Assembly (NCBI RefSeq): GCF_002294995.1
Contig: NZ_NSGF01000008.1
Location: forward strand, 124,001 to 188,000
Reading direction: 5' to 3'
DNA from: Mesorhizobium sp. WSM3860
GTDB lineage: Bacteria > Pseudomonadota > Alphaproteobacteria > Rhizobiales > Rhizobiaceae
Length of the DNA stretch: 64,000 nt
Notes under the pieces: model-generated
The model's input: the letters and a program-made list of their open reading frames with translations, nothing else
Database searches by the model: none
Told to the model about the DNA's origin: nothing
Made by a program: the position numbers and the translations under genes
Part shown: positions 1 through 8,142 of the stretch, one piece after another
Layout of the letters: each line of letters begins with the position of its first letter
Numbering within the stretch: position 1 is the first letter of the stretch

Positions 1-572
1 CCCACGACCAAACCGAAGCGATGACGATGGGGGACAGGGTCGCGGTGTTGAAAGGCGGCGTGCTGCAGCAAGTCGACACACCCAAGAGGCTCTATGAAGC
101 GCCGGTGAACGCCTTCGTTGCCGGCTTCATCGGTTCTCCTTCGATGAACCTTTTCGAGGCGACGCTGACGGGCGACGAACTCATGTCCGGCACCTTCGCC
201 ATCCGGCTGCAGGATGCAGCCTTCGTGCGCAGGCCGGGTTTGAAATCGTATGCGGGGCGCAAGGTCGTGTTCGGGATCCGGCCGGAGCATCTCTATGACA
301 GCAGTCTCGAATCCGGCCGCAAGTATCAGACGATACCGGCAAAGGTGACCTCGATCGAGGAACTCGGGTCGGAACATATCGTCCACCTCAACATCGACGC
401 GGTCCGGGTCGACTCCGGCGACCCCGACGCGGTGGAGGATTTCGGCCTAGCGTCGAATGCAGTGGCGAAATTCGAACCGGACAGCGCAGTCCGCTCCGGT
501 TCGGAAATCCGGTTGGCCCTGGATGATACCAAGCTTCATTTCTTCGATCCCGAGACGCATCTGGCGATCTGA
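1..572 (+). CDS. Sugar ABC transporter ATP-binding protein, C-terminal part (5' truncated by window)
   Basis: This is the 3' end of a MalK/UgpC/MsmK-type ATPase. The frame is open from base 3 and begins with HDQTEAMTMGDRVAV, the H-loop region that follows Walker B in carbohydrate importers; Walker A and the signature motif lie upstream of the window. The next 140 or so residues form the TOBE regulatory domain, with the family motif GIRPEHLYD. About 190 of the expected 350-380 residues are visible. It sits 119 bases before a binding-protein gene on the same strand and should energise that importer at the inner face of the cytoplasmic membrane. The class is clear; the transported sugar is not. 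Confidence 0.93.
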   Translation, partial: HDQTEAMTMGDRVAVLKGGVLQQVDTPKRLYEAPVNAFVAGFIGSPSMNLFEATLTGDELMSGTFAIRLQDAAFVRRPGLKSYAGRKVVFGIRPEHLYDSSLESGRKYQTIPAKVTSIEELGSEHIVHLNIDAVRVDSGDPDAVEDFGLASNAVAKFEPDSAVRSGSEIRLALDDTKLHFFDPETHLAI

Positions 573-691
573 GATTTGCGGCGGCGCCCGCAGGCGAGAG
601 CGAGGCGCCTGCGAAAGTATTCGTAAGAAGACTTCTGAATGAAGCAGACGATCGTCCGCATTGTGCGGTCGATCTTAAGAAGGAGGAGAAA

Positions 692-1939
692 ATGACGTTT
701 CGGATAAGACCCGCGATGCTGAAAATGGCAGCGGCCGCATGGTTGCTTGGCGCAACCGGCGCCATGGCGGACACGACGCTGGAATTCACCCAGTGGTGGG
801 AGCCAGAGCTGCCCGCAGGCTCCTTGCGGAAAATCATGGACGAATTCGAGGCCGCGAATCCCGGGATCAAGGTGACGCTGGTCAGCGGCCCCTATGCGAC
901 CACGCGAGACCAGATCTCGGTTGGCGCTGCAACCGGAACCCTTAGCGACGTCGTCGGTCTCGACGGCGCCTGGGTGAACAATCTGAATGCGCAGAATGCG
1001 CTCGCCGACATGAACCCGATGATGGATGCGAGCAAGTTCGACAAAAGCCAGGTGGCGGATATCATCAAGGTGGACGGCAAGGCGGTGATGTTTCCCGTGG
1101 CTTCGTTCGTCTATCCGGTGTTCGTGAATATGGACCTCGCCGCCAAGGCGGGCGTGACCAAGCTGCCGTCGACCCGCACGGAGTTTCTCGACGCTGCCAA
1201 GAAGATGACCCAGGCCGACAAGAACCAGTATGGCTGGGTGCTGCCCCTGTCGCTGCAAACACCGTCCGGCGTCCAGAACGACATGATGTCGTGGGTTTGG
1301 GCATCGGGTCAGTCGATGATGGCGAACGGCAAGCCCGACCTCGAGGGCAAACCGGTGGTGGATATGCTCAGCTTCGTCAAATCACTCAACGACGCCGGCA
1401 CCATCTCGCCCGGCATCGCCACCAAGACCGAACAGGAAAAGGTCGAGGAATTCGTCAACGACCGCGTCGGGATGATGATCGACTCGCTCGCGCATGTGAA
1501 CCTCATTCGCAAGCGCAATCCCAAGCTGAACTTCGACCTCATCCCGGTCCCGGTCGTGGAGAACTACAACGGCAAGCGTGGCCTTCCCTATGCCTCCTGG
1601 GGCATCGGCATCTCCGCGGCTTCGAAACATCAGGAGGAGGCCTGGAAGCTCGTCCAATATCTGATGAGTGAAAAGGTGAACGCCAAGCTGGTGTCTCTTG
1701 CAAACGCCTTCCCGGGCAACGTCAACGCCAAGCCCGATTTCGTGACCTCGGACAAGGCTTTCGGCAAGGCTTTCGAAATCTTCAAGACCGGTTATCTCGC
1801 CAACGAGTTCACGGGTCTGCCGGTGGCGGAAGACCTGATGACCCAGTTCGACGTGCAAGCCCAGAAGATGCTCGCCGGCGAGCAGTCTCCGGAACAGGCC
1901 GCAGCCAACGCCCAAAAGGGCTGGATGGCGAAATTCTGA
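692..1939 (+). CDS. Extracellular sugar-binding protein of an ABC importer (family 1)
   Basis: A 415-residue periplasmic binding protein. The N-terminus is a Sec signal peptide with hydrophobic residues 10-22 and a probable cleavage after A-M-A at residue 26. The mature start (TLEFTQWWEPE) followed by a 'FEAANPGIKV' segment is typical of family-1 solute-binding proteins such as UgpB and MalE, and 415 residues is the normal length. The start is well set: AAGGAGGAG lies just upstream of ATG. It captures the substrate and hands it to the two permeases encoded next. A 14-bp stem-loop separates it from the permease genes, which fits higher expression of the binding protein. The substrate is unknown, probably a mono- or disaccharide or a polyol. 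Confidence 0.93.
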   Translation: MTFRIRPAMLKMAAAAWLLGATGAMADTTLEFTQWWEPELPAGSLRKIMDEFEAANPGIKVTLVSGPYATTRDQISVGAATGTLSDVVGLDGAWVNNLNAQNALADMNPMMDASKFDKSQVADIIKVDGKAVMFPVASFVYPVFVNMDLAAKAGVTKLPSTRTEFLDAAKKMTQADKNQYGWVLPLSLQTPSGVQNDMMSWVWASGQSMMANGKPDLEGKPVVDMLSFVKSLNDAGTISPGIATKTEQEKVEEFVNDRVGMMIDSLAHVNLIRKRNPKLNFDLIPVPVVENYNGKRGLPYASWGIGISAASKHQEEAWKLVQYLMSEKVNAKLVSLANAFPGNVNAKPDFVTSDKAFGKAFEIFKTGYLANEFTGLPVAEDLMTQFDVQAQKMLAGEQSPEQAAANAQKGWMAKF

Positions 1940-1960
1940 TCGGCCTGTCCCATGTATCTT

Positions 1961-1996
1961 TGATGGGTGGCCTGACTTCGGGCAGGCCACCCATCA
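1961..1996 (+). terminator. Intercistronic stem-loop after the sugar-binding protein gene
   Basis: A perfect 14-bp inverted repeat (TGATGGGTGGCCTG and its complement) encloses an 8-base loop, 22 bases after the stop codon of the binding-protein gene. No T-run follows, so full rho-independent termination is unlikely. By analogy with malE-malF it more likely protects the upstream mRNA from 3' decay or causes partial termination. Confidence 0.7.
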
Positions 1997-2071
1997 ACGA
2001 CGGAACGGCATTTTGAGACGGGCTGTTTTGCGAAGCTTACCTTCTCCTGAAGGCGTATCCAAGGTTGGCAC

Positions 2072-2968
2072 ATGATCCGACAGAAGCGCTCCCACCATAG
2101 GCTGAAACGAGCGGTCGCACCCTATCTCTACCTGTCGCCCTCGCTGCTCATCATCGGCCTTCTGATGCTGCTGCCCATGGTGACGGTGATTGGCTATTCG
2201 TTCCAGAACAGCGCGGTGCTGCGCCGCGACCCGTCCTTTGCCGGACTGAAACACTACCAGGCGATCTTCAACGATCCCGTGTTCTGGGCTTCGCTGTGGC
2301 ATACCCTCTACTTCACATGCATGAGTGTCGTTTTCCACATGACCATCGGCATGGTCTTCGCGCTCATGCTGAACAGCGACCGCATCAATCCGACGCTGCG
2401 CAATATCCTGCGCGTGCTCTACATACTGCCCTGGCTGTTTACCGCGGTGATTATCGCCGTGATCTGGCGCCTCCTGCTCGAGCCGAACGGGGTCGTGAAC
2501 AGCGTTCTCATGCAGATGGGCATCATCGGTTCCAAGGTGGAGTGGTTTTCATCGCCCGAGACCGCGCTGCACGCCGTCACCTTCGCCAATATCTGGGCGG
2601 GGTACCCGCTTTTCATGGTCAGCCTGCTCGCAGGCCTGCAGGGCATTCCCAAGGATTTCTACGAGGCGGCCGATATCGACGGGGCGAAGGCCTACCAGAA
2701 GCTGATCTTCATCACCATCCCGCAGCTGATGCCTATCATCATCAGCATCTCGCTGCTCGACTTCATTTGGACCATGCAGGTCTTCCCGTTGATCTGGATA
2801 ACAACGGGCGGCGGTCCGATCTACTCGACCGAGGTGCTGAGCACCTACACCTACAAGCTGGCGTTTTCGAGCTACAACCTCTCTCAGGCGTCGGCGAGCG
2901 CTGTGGTCATCCTGCTGATCTCTCTCGGCCTTACGCTGTTCTACATCCGTTATCAAAAGGCTCGGTAG
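2072..2968 (+). CDS. Sugar ABC transporter permease (MalF/UgpA type)
   Basis: A 298-residue inner-membrane protein with about six hydrophobic segments, the first at residues 20-45. The cytoplasmic-loop EAA motif that docks on the ATPase begins at E198 (EAADIDGAKAYQ...IPQLMP). Its length fits the short MalF-like class that lacks the large periplasmic loop. AAGG lies seven bases before the ATG. It ends five bases before the second permease gene. Together they form the translocation channel for the substrate delivered by the binding protein at 692-1939. Confidence 0.93.
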   Translation: MIRQKRSHHRLKRAVAPYLYLSPSLLIIGLLMLLPMVTVIGYSFQNSAVLRRDPSFAGLKHYQAIFNDPVFWASLWHTLYFTCMSVVFHMTIGMVFALMLNSDRINPTLRNILRVLYILPWLFTAVIIAVIWRLLLEPNGVVNSVLMQMGIIGSKVEWFSSPETALHAVTFANIWAGYPLFMVSLLAGLQGIPKDFYEAADIDGAKAYQKLIFITIPQLMPIIISISLLDFIWTMQVFPLIWITTGGGPIYSTEVLSTYTYKLAFSSYNLSQASASAVVILLISLGLTLFYIRYQKAR

Positions 2969-2973
2969 CCACC

Positions 2974-3816
2974 ATGAGGAAAAGGCACACGCCGAAAGAC
3001 AGGCTGATCACCGTCGCGCTCCATGTAGCACTTCTTGCGGGGCTGTTTTTCGCGGCCTTCCCGATCTACTGGATGCTGAGCAGCTCGTTCAAATCGAACA
3101 CCGAAATCTTCGCCCTGCCACCAACCATCCTGCCGAAGGCCTTCACGCTTGAAGCGTATGCAGCCATCGTTGGCGACCCGGTGAAGCTGCGCTTCTTCTT
3201 CAACAGCTACTTCGTGGCGGGAGCGGTGACAGTGCTGACGGTGCTGATCGCCTTGCTGGCGGCCTATGGGTTCAGCCGCTTCAATTTCCGCGGCAAGGGC
3301 AGCCTCAACACGCTCATCATCAGCACGCAGACGATCCCGCCGATCACGCTTCTGATCCCCTTCTTCGGGCTTGTCGTCTCGTATCGTATCTTCGACACCT
3401 ACGTCGCGCTGATCCTGACCTACCTGGTGTTTACGCTGCCCTACGCGATCCTGCTGATGACGGGATATCTGAACACCCTGCCCCGCGATCTCGACGAAGC
3501 TGTCGCCGTCGACGGCGGCACCAGTTGGACAGCGCTTTGGCGGGTGATCGTCCCGATCTCGCTGCCTGGTATCGTGGCGACGTCGGTCTACACCTTCCTG
3601 CTATGCTGGAACGAATTTCTCTTTGCCCTGACGCTGACGAAGTCAACGTCCATGCGCACCGTCCCGATCGGCATCCAATTGTTGATGGGGCAGCACGCTT
3701 TCGAATGGAACCAGATGATGGCGATGAGCGTGCTCGGCTCGCTACCGCTCCTGCTCATCTACCTCCTTGCCCAGAGGTTCTTCCTTGCCGGCATGACCGC
3801 GGGCTCGGTCAAGTAG
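2974..3816 (+). CDS. Sugar ABC transporter permease (MalG/UgpE type)
   Basis: A 280-residue inner-membrane permease, the MalG-like partner of the preceding gene. The start is taken at the ATG five bases after the previous stop; the frame is open further upstream but that stretch lies inside the first permease. The N-terminus has a basic stretch then a hydrophobic helix (residues 11-30), and the 'FPIYWMLSSSFK' segment is characteristic of this permease class. The EAA loop motif begins near E175 (DEAVAVDGGTSW...IVPISLPG). It pairs with the MalF-like protein in the membrane. Confidence 0.93.
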   Translation: MRKRHTPKDRLITVALHVALLAGLFFAAFPIYWMLSSSFKSNTEIFALPPTILPKAFTLEAYAAIVGDPVKLRFFFNSYFVAGAVTVLTVLIALLAAYGFSRFNFRGKGSLNTLIISTQTIPPITLLIPFFGLVVSYRIFDTYVALILTYLVFTLPYAILLMTGYLNTLPRDLDEAVAVDGGTSWTALWRVIVPISLPGIVATSVYTFLLCWNEFLFALTLTKSTSMRTVPIGIQLLMGQHAFEWNQMMAMSVLGSLPLLLIYLLAQRFFLAGMTAGSVK

Positions 3817-3875
3817 AGATGTCCATGAAGACGCAGGGCGACATCAAGGAATGGGCGGTATCAAGGATTGGAAGG

Positions 3876-4697
3876 ATGAACGTGAAAGACCTCAAAGTCG
3901 GCTGCCAGACTTTCACCTGGGAAATGCTGGGAGAGCGTTTTGCCGGCGGCCCGGACGATCTGTTGAAGGCGATTTCCGATGGCGGCTACGCCGGCATCGA
4001 GATCACCGACACGATGATCGGCCGCTATGCCGGCAGACCGGCAGAGTTCGCGACCGCTTTGAAGGCTTCCGGCCTGACGCTGGTCTCCTTCGCCTTCGGG
4101 TCGAAGAGCGGCTTCACGCAAAAGGATGAGATCGGCGCCGATCTCGAAACCGCCAGGCGCTGGGTCGACTTCGCGGCCGCCTTCCCCGGCGCGCTGGTAT
4201 CGATGGGCTCGGCAACCGTCGTCTCCCATGGTCCGCGCGGCGACAAGTTCGCCATTGCCGCCGAGGTCTACAACAAGGCCGGAGAGATTGGTCGCAAGGC
4301 CGGCGTGCAGGTGGCGGTTCATCCGAGCTCGCATCACAACACGCTGCTCTTCGACCGCGCCGATTGTGACCGCATCTTCTCGCTGATCGACCCATCGCTG
4401 ATCGGCTGGGTGCCGGACACCGGCCACATCCTGCGCGGCCGCCAAGACATGGCCGATACGCTCACCACCTATCGCGACCGCATCCGCTATGTGCATCTGA
4501 AGGACGTCGATGCCAGCGGCACCTGGGCGATGCTCGGCCAGGGCGTCTGCGACACGGCTAAGGTGATCGAGATCGCGAGCGCCGCACCCAACTTCAACGG
4601 CTGGCTGGTGCTCGAGGAGGAGTCCTCTATCGCTGCCGCCGATCCGGCTGGCGCGGTGAAGACAAACCGCCAGACCATGCACGGCTACGGGGCCTGA
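3876..4697 (+). CDS. Sugar phosphate isomerase/epimerase (IolE-like TIM barrel)
   Basis: A 273-residue protein of the xylose-isomerase-like TIM-barrel superfamily. Family marks include VGCQTFTWEML at the first strand and the probable metal-ligand strands VPDTGH, YVHLKDVD and LEEES near the C-terminus. Members interconvert keto- and aldo-sugars or dehydrate inosose. The start chosen is the ATG of MNVKDLKVG, where homology begins and which has AAGGA upstream. ATGs at 3819 and 3825 in the same frame would add about 18 residues. It lies directly downstream of the permease genes, so its substrate is probably the imported sugar or its oxidation product. Confidence 0.85.
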   Translation: MNVKDLKVGCQTFTWEMLGERFAGGPDDLLKAISDGGYAGIEITDTMIGRYAGRPAEFATALKASGLTLVSFAFGSKSGFTQKDEIGADLETARRWVDFAAAFPGALVSMGSATVVSHGPRGDKFAIAAEVYNKAGEIGRKAGVQVAVHPSSHHNTLLFDRADCDRIFSLIDPSLIGWVPDTGHILRGRQDMADTLTTYRDRIRYVHLKDVDASGTWAMLGQGVCDTAKVIEIASAAPNFNGWLVLEEESSIAAADPAGAVKTNRQTMHGYGA

Positions 4698-4701
4698 GGC
4701 G

Positions 4702-5778
4702 ATGATCCGCAAACAAGACCGTCGTCTTCGTGTCGGTGTGCTCGGCTGCGGGCCGATCGCCCAGTTCGCGCATCTGGAATCCTGCGTGAAGGCAGCCAAC
4801 GCCGACCTCTACGCCATCTGCGACGCGGCGCCCGACCTGCTCGCGCGCATGGGCGCCACCTACGAGCCGCAAAAAATGTATGGCGACTATGACGAGATGC
4901 TTGCCGATCCGGAGCTCGAAGCGGTGATCGTCGCGACGTCCGACACCTACCACGTGCCGATGTCGATCAGGGCGCTCGAAGCAGGCAAGCACGTGCTCTG
5001 CGAAAAGCCGATCGGCATTTCCGTCGAAGAAGGCGAGAGGCTGGCGGAAGCGGTCAAGCGCTCCGGCAAGGTGCTTCAGGTCGGGCATATGAAGCGCTTC
5101 GACCCGGCGCTGGAGGCGGCGCGCGATTTCGTGCGCGACGAGATGGGCGAGATCCTGGCGCTGAAGGCCTGGTATTGCGATTCCACCCATCGATACACCA
5201 ATACCGACGCTGTGCAGCCGTTGTCCATCACCAGCAAGCTGGCGCGAAAGCCGGCCGGCAATCCGAAGGCGGACCTGAGACAATATTTCATGCTGGCGCA
5301 TGGATCGCATCTGGTCGACACGGCGCGTTTCCTCTGCGGCGACATCACCGCCGTGCGTGCGCGCCTCAACGAGCGCTTCGGCGCCTATTGCTGGTTCGTC
5401 GAGACGGAGTTCGCCAATGGCGCGCTCGGCCATCTCGATCTCACCGTTGCTGTCCGCATGGACTGGCACGAGGGCTTCCAGCTCTATGGCGAGAACGGCT
5501 CGGTGATCGCGAAGACCTTCAATCCCTGGTATTTCCGCGCGAGCGAGGTCGACATCTTCCACGAGAAGGACGCGACCTCGCGCAAGCCGCTCGGCGCCGA
5601 CGGCCACTTCTTCCGCCGCCAATTGGAAGGCCTCGCCGACACGGTGCTCAATGGCGCGCCGCAGCGCGGCGCCACTATCGAGGACGGGCTCGCTTCGATC
5701 CGCGCCATGGTGGCGATCGCCCGCTCGGTCGAAAGCGGCCAGCGCATCGAGCTCGCCGGCGTGACGGGAGCGGTCTGA
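4702..5778 (+). CDS. Gfo/Idh/MocA family NAD(P)-dependent oxidoreductase
   Basis: A 358-residue cytosolic dehydrogenase. The N-terminal Rossmann fold shows GCG at residues 15-17 (VGVLGCGPIAQ), and the family signature EKP starts at E101 (CEKPIGISVEEGERLAEA). The C-terminal alpha/beta domain binds the sugar. Such enzymes oxidise a hydroxyl of a sugar, inositol or their derivatives. The gene begins four bases after the previous stop, and its stop codon overlaps the next ATG by one base (TGATG), so it is translationally coupled. In context it probably carries out the first oxidation of the imported carbohydrate. Confidence 0.9.
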   Translation: MIRKQDRRLRVGVLGCGPIAQFAHLESCVKAANADLYAICDAAPDLLARMGATYEPQKMYGDYDEMLADPELEAVIVATSDTYHVPMSIRALEAGKHVLCEKPIGISVEEGERLAEAVKRSGKVLQVGHMKRFDPALEAARDFVRDEMGEILALKAWYCDSTHRYTNTDAVQPLSITSKLARKPAGNPKADLRQYFMLAHGSHLVDTARFLCGDITAVRARLNERFGAYCWFVETEFANGALGHLDLTVAVRMDWHEGFQLYGENGSVIAKTFNPWYFRASEVDIFHEKDATSRKPLGADGHFFRRQLEGLADTVLNGAPQRGATIEDGLASIRAMVAIARSVESGQRIELAGVTGAV

Positions 5779-6596
5779 TGCAGGTCGGGGTGTTCGCCAG
5801 GACTTTTCCGGGCAGCGAGCCCGCCGGCGTGCTCGCCGGCGTCCGCGGCGCGGGCTTCGCGGTCGCCCAGTTCAACCTTGCCTGCGCCGGCCTGCCGTCG
5901 ATGCCGGACGACGTTCCAGACGCGGCGATCCGCGCCATCGATGCCGCCGCCAAGGCTACCGGCGTCGGCCTCGTCGCGCTGTCGGGCACCTACAACATGG
6001 CACATCCGGACAGCCGGGTGCGCGATGACGGGCTGCGCCGGCTCGGGGTGGTCATCGAGACCGCGGCCGGGCTTTCGATCCCGCTCGTGACGCTGTGCAC
6101 CGGAACGCGCAACGCCGAGGACCAATGGGCGCACCACCCCGACAATGCCGATCCCTCGGCTTGGGGCGACATGGCGCGGGAGATGGAGAAGGCGCTTCAG
6201 CTCGCCGAGCGCCACAGCGTCGATCTCGGCATCGAGCCGGAGCAGGCCAACATCGTCACATCCGCCGATGACGCTCTGCGGCTGATTTCCGAGATGGGCT
6301 CGAACCGGCTGCGGGTCGTGCTCGATCCCGCCAATCTGTTCGAGCGGGCGAATGCCGATGAAGCGCGCGCTATCGTCACCGAGGCGGTCGAGCGCACGGC
6401 GGGTCATGTGACGCTGGCGCACGCCAAGGACCGTTTTGCCGACGGGCGCTTCGCCGCGGCCGGGCAAGGCGTTGTCGACTTCGCCGAGTTCGTCGCTCGC
6501 CTGAAGGCCACAGGCTTCGACGGGCCGTTGGTGACGCACGGGCTTTCGGCCGAGGAAGCGCCGGGTGTCGCCCGCTTCCTCAAGGAGTTGGTCTGA
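5778..6596 (+). CDS. Second sugar phosphate isomerase/epimerase (xylose-isomerase-like TIM barrel)
   Basis: A 272-residue TIM-barrel protein starting at MQVGVFARTFPG, a common start of this class. Strand ends carry the acidic and histidine residues expected for metal binding: GIEPEQAN, VVLDPANLF, LAHAKDR. It overlaps both neighbours by one base (TGATG). It is a distant paralogue of the isomerase at 3876-4697, so the pathway appears to use two isomerisation or epimerisation steps. Hydroxypyruvate-isomerase-like or tagatose/psicose-epimerase-like activity are both possible; the exact reaction cannot be read from the sequence. Confidence 0.85.
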   Translation: MQVGVFARTFPGSEPAGVLAGVRGAGFAVAQFNLACAGLPSMPDDVPDAAIRAIDAAAKATGVGLVALSGTYNMAHPDSRVRDDGLRRLGVVIETAAGLSIPLVTLCTGTRNAEDQWAHHPDNADPSAWGDMAREMEKALQLAERHSVDLGIEPEQANIVTSADDALRLISEMGSNRLRVVLDPANLFERANADEARAIVTEAVERTAGHVTLAHAKDRFADGRFAAAGQGVVDFAEFVARLKATGFDGPLVTHGLSAEEAPGVARFLKELV

Positions 6597-7423
6597 TGGT
6601 GGGCCAGATGGCGCTTCTTCGCGACGGCGCGACGCTGCTGGGCACCGATACGGGCGAAGGCCTGGCGGTCGTCTTTCAGCATGGGCTCGGCGGCAGCGAG
6701 GCGCAGGTCGCGCAGACTTTCCCCCCAGGCTTCCGGCGCGTCACGCTGGAATGCCGCGGGCATGGCGGCTCAGGGCTTGGCGAGCGGCAGCCGTTCTCGT
6801 TCGAAATGTTCACCGATGACGTGCTTGCCGCCGCCGATCGTGCCGGCCTCGACCGCTTCGTTGCCGGCGGCGTCTCGATGGGCGCTGTGATCGCGCTTCG
6901 CCTCGCCTGCCGTCATCCGCGGCGCGTCGCCGCCCTGGTCCTGGTGCGGCCGGCATGGACGTTTTCGCCGGCGCCGCCGAACATGCAGCCGATCACCGAG
7001 GCTGCCGAGCTCATCCTCGAACACGGAGCCGACAAGGGGCGGACGATCTTTGCACGATCAGACACGGCCACGCGGCTCTACCGCGAGGCGCCCGACAATC
7101 TGTCCTCACTGCTCGGCTATTTCGACCGGCCCAACGCCAAGGGGTTCGCGCAAGTGCTCGCCGACATCGCCAGCGATGGTCCAGGCGTTTCCGACCGCGA
7201 CGTCGCGGCGCTCGACATTCCTGCGCTGGTCGTCGGCAACGCGATGGACGCGGTGCATCCGCTGTCGAGCGCCTACATGCTTGCCGCCGCGATGCCCCGC
7301 GCGGTTTTCGCCGAGATCACGCCGAAGGCGCGCAACAGCGCCAGACATTTCGGCGAATTGCACGAGCAGATCAGTTCCTTCCTCCAGTCCAACTCGAATG
7401 CCCGGAGCCTCATTCCGTCATGA
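6596..7423 (+). CDS. Alpha/beta hydrolase
   Basis: A 275-residue alpha/beta-hydrolase fold protein. The oxyanion-hole region is FQHGLGG. The nucleophile elbow is G-V-S94-M-G. A candidate acid is the D of NAMDAVHP, and the probable catalytic histidine is in SARHFGELH near the C-terminus. The layout resembles the lactonase/esterase branch (PcaD-like enol-lactonases). It overlaps both neighbours. Inside a sugar-oxidation operon the simplest role is hydrolysis of a sugar lactone produced by the Gfo/Idh/MocA enzyme, but this is inference from context. Confidence 0.85.
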   Translation: MVGQMALLRDGATLLGTDTGEGLAVVFQHGLGGSEAQVAQTFPPGFRRVTLECRGHGGSGLGERQPFSFEMFTDDVLAAADRAGLDRFVAGGVSMGAVIALRLACRHPRRVAALVLVRPAWTFSPAPPNMQPITEAAELILEHGADKGRTIFARSDTATRLYREAPDNLSSLLGYFDRPNAKGFAQVLADIASDGPGVSDRDVAALDIPALVVGNAMDAVHPLSSAYMLAAAMPRAVFAEITPKARNSARHFGELHEQISSFLQSNSNARSLIPS

Positions 7424-8142
7424 CCGCCAAGCCCGTCTCCGGACCCGCGGCAATAGCCGCACTGCCGCGCAACCGGCTTCTCGGCGAATTCTCGCTGTGG
7501 TCGGCGGATCTCGCCAATATGGAGCGCGACCTGAAGCGCATCGAAGCCCATGTCGATCTGCACCATATTGACGTGGCGGACGCCCGCTTCACGCCCAGCT
7601 TCCTGTTCTTCCCCGACATGGTGGCGCGCATCGCCAGGCTGACGGCGAAGCCGATCCACGTGCATCTGATGGTCGAGGCCGAAATCGTCGAAGCGCAGAC
7701 GCGCCAGTTCATCGAGGCCGGCGCCGACCTCGTCACCGTCCATGCCGAGAACGGCGAGGCAGGCTTGCGCGCCGTGAAGCTGGCGCGTGAGCTCGGCGCA
7801 GAGGCCGGCGTGGTGCTGCGGCTGGAGACGGCGGTTGAAGCGATCGCGCCGTTCCTGCCGCGCGTGGCCTTCGTGACGCTGCTCGGCACCTCGATCGGCG
7901 TCAAGGGACAGAGCCTGTCCGACGAGGCCTGCCCAAGGCTGATCGAGGCGCGCGCGCTGATGAGGAAGGCCGGCCGCGAGGCCGACATCCGGCTCGCCGC
8001 CGATGGCGGCATCCGCCATGAGACGGTGCCGCTGCTGCGCGCCGCCGGCGCCGACACGGTGGTGCTGGGCTCGCTCGCTTTCGGCGATCCCGATCTCGCC
8101 CAGCGCATGGCCTGGCTGCATGGACTGAAGGCCGCCGCCTGA
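7420..8142 (+). CDS. Ribulose-phosphate 3-epimerase-like protein
   Basis: A 240-residue TIM barrel with marks of the ribulose-phosphate 3-epimerase family: HHIDVADARFTPS (the family's H-x-D), HVHLMVE, VTVHAENG, ADGGIRHETV and VVLGSLAF (phosphate-binding end). The N-terminus is about 20 residues longer than in housekeeping Rpe. The ATG overlaps the previous stop (ATGA), and its own stop overlaps the kinase start by one base. It probably epimerises a phosphorylated ketose made by the ROK kinase and feeds it to the pentose phosphate pool. A D-allulose-6-phosphate epimerase role is an alternative. Confidence 0.87.
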   Translation: MTAKPVSGPAAIAALPRNRLLGEFSLWSADLANMERDLKRIEAHVDLHHIDVADARFTPSFLFFPDMVARIARLTAKPIHVHLMVEAEIVEAQTRQFIEAGADLVTVHAENGEAGLRAVKLARELGAEAGVVLRLETAVEAIAPFLPRVAFVTLLGTSIGVKGQSLSDEACPRLIEARALMRKAGREADIRLAADGGIRHETVPLLRAAGADTVVLGSLAFGDPDLAQRMAWLHGLKAAA

